Shown here: piece by piece, positions 61,364-64,000 of the stretch
Layout: each line of letters begins with the position of its first letter
Numbering within the stretch: the stretch's first letter is position 1
Source: Geminocystis herdmanii PCC 6308
GTDB lineage: Bacteria > Cyanobacteriota > Cyanobacteriia > Cyanobacteriales > Cyanobacteriaceae
Direction: 5' to 3'
Assembly (NCBI RefSeq): GCF_000332235.1
Contig: NZ_CM001775.1
Location: 2,791,670 to 2,855,669 of the forward strand
DNA: 64,000 nucleotides
Made by a program: the position numbers and the translations under genes
Notes under the pieces: model-generated
What the model was told of the DNA's origin: nothing
Seen by the model: the letters and a program-made list of their open reading frames with translations, nothing else
The model's database searches: none

Positions 61364-62308
61364 TTAACGATTAATTAACTGCTCAAATTCTTCCAAAGAT
61401 TTAACACTAATTGTCGATAAATGTAACTGTTTTAAGAAAGCTAAATCATCAATTTTTTTGAGGGAATCTTCTATACTTTTTGGTACAGAATTAAACCGTA
61501 GTTTAAGTAAATCAAGAATATCTTGTTCACGAGTTTCTTTCGCTCCTTTTTTTTCACCTCTTGCTAAAGCACGTTTTTCAATATTAGTTAATAAGGGCAT
61601 TTTTCTTTCCTCCTGAAATTGTGTTAATTTATCTTCAAATTTTAGTTGTAAATCTTCTGATAATGTCATCATTAAATCAATGACTTTGTATAAATCGACT
61701 ATTTCTTTTCTGTTGTAACCTTTTTCGTAAAGTAAACGGGATAGATTCCATTTCCATTGTTCCCTTTCTGATAAATTACTGGTAGTGGCTTTCGTTTTTA
61801 TATGTGCCATCACTACGATCGCAAATAGATTGTTACTTTGCTCTAATTCCTCCCATGAATAATCTTGTAATTTAATAATCGAAAAGTCTAGTTTTAATTT
61901 ACTTTTTCCTAACCCATATTCATAAGAATTAGGTCGCCATTTTTTACTGTCATCTCCTAGTATAGCTAAACTAATTACTGGTTTATTATACAGGTCAAAA
62001 GCTCGATAATTATAAATAAACATTCTTTGGGGAAATTGCTTATCATACTGACTTTGCACCTCAATATGGATTAATAACCACACTTCTTGATTATTTAATA
62101 ACCAAACCTGAAATAGTTTATCGGCATGACGAGTTTCTGTTTCAGCAGAGGCTGTGATTTGTTCTAATTCTTTATCCAAAGGTATTGGTGTTTTTTCCCA
62201 ATTAATTTGACTATGAATATCGGGATAAAAAAAGATTAAAAAAGACTCAAAATAATCTCCTATAATCTCTTTCCATGATTCATCATAATTTGCTGTTATT
62301 TCTGACAT
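61364..62308 (-). CDS. Rpn/DUF4351-type PD-(D/E)xK nuclease
   Basis: The 314-residue protein matches the cyanobacterial branch of the Rpn (recombination-promoting nuclease, transposase_31-like) family. The front DESWKEIIGDYFESFLIFFYPDIHSQI is followed by the nuclease core (ADKLFQVWLLNNQEVWLLIHIEVQSQYD, where the Asp and Glu-x-Gln carry the PD-(D/E)xK pattern) and FPQRMFIYNYRAFD. A charged helical tail (GEKKGAKETREQDILDLLKLRF) is like DUF4351. E. coli Rpn proteins make RecA-independent DNA cuts and some act in phage defence. It appears complete and alone. Confidence 0.85.
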   Translation of the reverse strand: MSEITANYDESWKEIIGDYFESFLIFFYPDIHSQINWEKTPIPLDKELEQITASAETETRHADKLFQVWLLNNQEVWLLIHIEVQSQYDKQFPQRMFIYNYRAFDLYNKPVISLAILGDDSKKWRPNSYEYGLGKSKLKLDFSIIKLQDYSWEELEQSNNLFAIVVMAHIKTKATTSNLSEREQWKWNLSRLLYEKGYNRKEIVDLYKVIDLMMTLSEDLQLKFEDKLTQFQEERKMPLLTNIEKRALARGEKKGAKETREQDILDLLKLRFNSVPKSIEDSLKKIDDLAFLKQLHLSTISVKSLEEFEQLINR

Positions 62309-62367
62309 TTAAGCAAAGTTTTTAGATTTTCCTAATTGTAACTCTAATTTTTAGCTTTTTGTCAAGG

Positions 62368-62520
62368 AGTAAAGAGATTGCTTTGTGCCTCGCCATGAGG
62401 AGGGTTCGATCGCGCAGCACCGCTTTTAGCGATCAATTTTGGAGATTGCTTCGTACCTCGCAATGACAGGATAGGGGAAGTTCGGGCGCGCAGCGTGCCT
62501 TTGGCATCGATTTTGGGGAG
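62368..62520. repeat. mixed cluster of HIP-containing hairpins and GATTGCTT repeats
   Basis: GATTGCTTTGTGCCTCGCCATGAG (62376-62399), TCGATCGCGCAGCACCGC with TTTTAGCGATC (62404-62435), GATTGCTTCGTACCTCGCAATGAC (62444-62467) and GGGCGCGCAGCGTGCC (62484-62500). The GCGCAGCGCCGC type recurs at 62983-63020 and 63538-63578. Confidence 0.8.
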
Positions 62521-62580
62521 GTTTGATCGACTGTGGGATATGCTATAAATGTAAGGATAAGTTAAAATTGGGGAGGATAA

Positions 62581-62790
62581 TTGTTAACAGTAGAACAGGC
62601 ATTAAGTTGTGTACGGGTTTGTCAAATGTTATCAAATCTGTACCAAGCTATTTATTTGTTTCGCTATGACTCAAAATATAAAACAGTTTTTATATTAGCG
62701 AAAAATCAAAACGATATTGATGAAGAATTACAAATCATTATTTTTGCTAACGGTATTTGGAGATTTATTGATGATGAAACAAGATTATGA
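62581..62790 (+). CDS. DUF6888-like small protein
   Basis: The 69-residue protein starts at a TTG; a strong GGGAGG box (62571-62576) four bases before it supports this, and an extended -10 (TGCTATAAAT, 62541-62550) lies further upstream. The sequence LTVEQALSCVRVCQMLSNLYQAIYLFRYD recalls a small cyanobacterial family I know as DUF6888 (from memory). It overlaps the next gene (62771) by 20 bases, which suggests translational coupling of a two-gene unit. The function is unknown; such pairs may be toxin-antitoxin-like. Confidence 0.6.
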   Translation: MLTVEQALSCVRVCQMLSNLYQAIYLFRYDSKYKTVFILAKNQNDIDEELQIIIFANGIWRFIDDETRL

Positions 62791-62974
62791 AAATATGACA
62801 AGAAAACAGATCAAAGAATACTTACTATCTCATAGACAAGATGAGGAAGCATGGTCTGTTTTTATGGAAAAACTCGGTAATTTGAACGAAAATCAGGGAT
62901 ATTCTCCTGATTTGTCCGCAGAGGAAATGGAACAAATTTTTCAATCAAAGTTAAATCAAAAAATACCTCATTAA
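62771..62974 (+). CDS. DUF6887-like small protein
   Basis: I set the start at 62771 (MMKQDYENMTRKQIKEYLLS; ATG at 62774 also possible) giving 67 residues, because the frame before it overlaps the upstream gene fully and lacks a ribosome site. The protein is helical and acidic: MTRKQIKEYLLSHRQDEEAW near 8-27, then LSAEEMEQIFQSKL. I recall this as DUF6887, which travels with DUF6888. Its job is unknown. Confidence 0.6.
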   Translation: MMKQDYENMTRKQIKEYLLSHRQDEEAWSVFMEKLGNLNENQGYSPDLSAEEMEQIFQSKLNQKIPH

Positions 62975-62982
62975 TTATTTTT

Positions 62983-63078
62983 GTGCGATCGCGCAGTGCC
63001 ACTTCGTGATCAAGATTCAGATTATAGGTGAGGTTCGATCGAGGTTATAGGATTGTAGGGGAGGGTTCGATCGATATT
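62983..63078. repeat. HIP-containing hairpin and TCGATCGA cluster
   Basis: GCGATCGCGCAGTGCCAC with TTCGTGATC (62983-63011), then GTTCGATCGAG and GTTCGATCGATATTTTA up to the stop codon of the truncated toxin at 63079. Confidence 0.7.
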
Positions 63079-63231
63079 TTAGTTTTTAATATCTAATTCG
63101 GTAAAAGGGATAATACTTTTTTCTTCAATAGAAATTATTAATTGTCTAAGCTGACTTTGTATTTGACTAACATCATCACCAGTAGTTTTCTGTAGAAATT
63201 TTAGTGCGTGTTTACGAAACTTTACCACCAT
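63079..63231 (-). pseudogene. truncated RelE-type toxin
   Basis: The frame MVVKFRKHALKFLQKTTGDD continues VSQIQSQLRQLIISIEEKSI and ends PFTELDIKN. This is the first half of a RelE-superfamily toxin; I expect a continuation such as a GxxxxFYRMRxGKxRIIF block with the catalytic Arg, which is missing. It ends at a TAA that lies against the repeat text. The start overlaps the antitoxin by 20 bases, so it was a normal TA pair and is now toxin-dead. Confidence 0.7.
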
Positions 63232-63424
63232 TTTTTACCCAGTCTGTCATATCTATTAATTCATCTTGCTCATAATCTGTTGGTTTTCCAAATTCGGCTT
63301 CTATTTCATTTTGTTCGTCTTGACTAACATAGGGAATGAGATTATTGCATAACAGTAATTTTTCTTCCCTTAAAACTTCTCGTAAACTTTCTTTAATCAA
63401 TAATTTCAATTCTTTAGTTTTCAT
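63212..63424 (-). CDS. antitoxin next to a truncated RelE-type toxin
   Basis: The 70-residue protein begins with a helical part (MKTKELKLLIKESLREVLREE) and continues with an acidic second part ending TDWVKNGGKVS. It overlaps the start of the truncated toxin by 20 bases. It matches the small cyanobacterial antitoxins that are translated just before 'VKFRKHALKFL' toxins. The gene itself looks complete, so it may remain as an anti-addiction relic. Confidence 0.7.
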   Translation of the reverse strand: MKTKELKLLIKESLREVLREEKLLLCNNLIPYVSQDEQNEIEAEFGKPTDYEQDELIDMTDWVKNGGKVS

Positions 63425-63792
63425 TTTTGATCAATAATCAATTAAATTAAATTTTTAGGAGTAATTATCGTATCATTTTGATTATAAGTTATTTTTCTTA
63501 ATTTGATCCGATTAACAGCGATCGAGTTTAGGGGAGTTCGATCGCGCAGCGCCGCTTTTAGCGATCGATTTTTGAGGTTGTAGAGGAAGGTTCGATCGTC
63601 TTTATCCATCATGAGACATCTCCAATAATTTAAGTAGAGACGTAAAATTTTGCGTCTTTACATAGTTTCAGGCATCAAAAATTTAATTTCTCCCAGAAGT
63701 CTTTTAGATCTACTTTCGCTTATTTTAATATTGTCAATTATATAACCATAGAGTAAGATGATTATATAATCAAAAATCAAAAAGTAATAAAA
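63425..63792. other. gene-free stretch with hairpin repeats
   Basis: It holds the HIP-type hairpin (63538-63578: TTCGATCGCGCAGCGCCGC, TTTTAGCGATCGA), further GTTCGATCG sites and the GTAGAGACG-TAAAATTTTG-CGTCTTTAC palindrome (63634-63661). AT-rich sequence before 63793 should contain the promoter of the next gene. Confidence 0.65.
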
Positions 63793-64000
63793 ATGTTATT
63801 TCGTCAACTTTTCGATCGAGACACTTGGACTTATACTTATCTTATCGCTGATACAGATAGCAAAGAAGCCGTATTAGTTGATCCTGTGTTAGAACAAGTA
63901 GAAAGAGATTTACAATTAATTGGTGAGTTAGGTTTAACCTTAAAGTATTGTTTAGAAACCCATGTTCACGCAGATCACATAACAGGTACAGGAAAATTAA
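63793..64000 (+). CDS. metallo-beta-lactamase-fold hydrolase, N-terminal part
   Basis: The frame starts [20 protein letters not shown] and reaches the zinc motif in [16 protein letters not shown] (HxHxDH) before the window ends, so about 69 residues are visible. The layout (short front, [11 protein letters not shown], then HVHADHITG) fits the persulfide dioxygenase/ETHE1-like group of the MBL fold, which oxidises glutathione persulfide in sulfide handling; glyoxalase II is the other candidate. It is cut by the window edge, not truncated in nature as far as can be seen. Confidence 0.85.
   Translation, partial: MLFRQLFDRDTWTYTYLIADTDSKEAVLVDPVLEQVERDLQLIGELGLTLKYCLETHVHADHITGTGKL

Overview
The window is a 64 kb piece of a low-GC cyanobacterial chromosome. 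Three things support this. First, the gene set: cyanophycinase and cyanophycin synthetase, a Psb35-like photosystem II small protein, o-succinylbenzoate synthase for phylloquinone, a CtaA-like copper ATPase and an HpsU-like acetyltransferase. Second, very many octamers with a CGATCG core, a relative of the cyanobacterial HIP1 site, usually flanked by A/T. Third, intergenic heptamer arrays and palindromic repeats of a cyanobacterial type. The style resembles unicellular Cyanobacterium or Geminocystis, but that is an impression, not a tested assignment. I saw no rRNA, tRNA or CRISPR array.

Layout. 1-6.1 kb holds housekeeping and hypothetical genes: a DciA-like protein, a SPOR-like membrane protein, an SLH lipoprotein, a methyltransferase and a GH57 glycosidase. 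6.3-10.7 kb is one very large hybrid histidine kinase. 11-19.3 kb holds a second SPOR-like protein, trmD, the cphB-cphA pair, a coiled-coil protein, ddl and psb35. 19.5-29.3 kb is a defence and stability island: a type I restriction system (hsdM, hsdS, hsdR, all on the minus strand) whose genes are separated by at least four toxin-antitoxin loci, several of which share an extended -10 promoter word. 29.5-36.2 kb is a plus-strand cluster built around a divergent Hsp70. It also encodes a 55-residue hydrophobic protein, a zinc-ribbon/TM/LysM protein, an 815-residue helical-repeat protein, a J-like protein without HPD, and GrpE. This is the best candidate for an undescribed system.

36.2-45 kb (all minus strand) carries a HEAT-repeat protein, cydA and cydB separated by a 113-nt pure polypurine tract, ribF, a type II restriction-modification pair, and menC with an in-frame insertion that contains a dispersed repeat. 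45-51.4 kb (plus strand) has ctaA, an alpha/beta hydrolase, hisH, larB, a DedA protein and an acetyltransferase. 51.6-60.9 kb has an RND permease, a Uma2 nuclease, a truncated four-helix-bundle gene, a small TolB-like lipoprotein and a 1413-residue Calx-beta/vWA/RTX protein. 61-64 kb is repeat-rich, with an Rpn-type nuclease, a small gene pair, an antitoxin next to a truncated RelE-type toxin, and the start of a metallo-beta-lactamase-fold hydrolase cut by the window end.

How the genes work together. cphB/cphA form a nitrogen-storage cycle. cydA/cydB encode a bd-type oxidase. HsdM/HsdS/HsdR form one modification-restriction complex. The Hsp70, J-like and GrpE proteins are the parts of a chaperone machine, but the Hsp70 linker and the J-protein HPD both look lost or changed, so its working cycle is probably not canonical. 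All names come from reading motifs and recalling families; no database search was possible.
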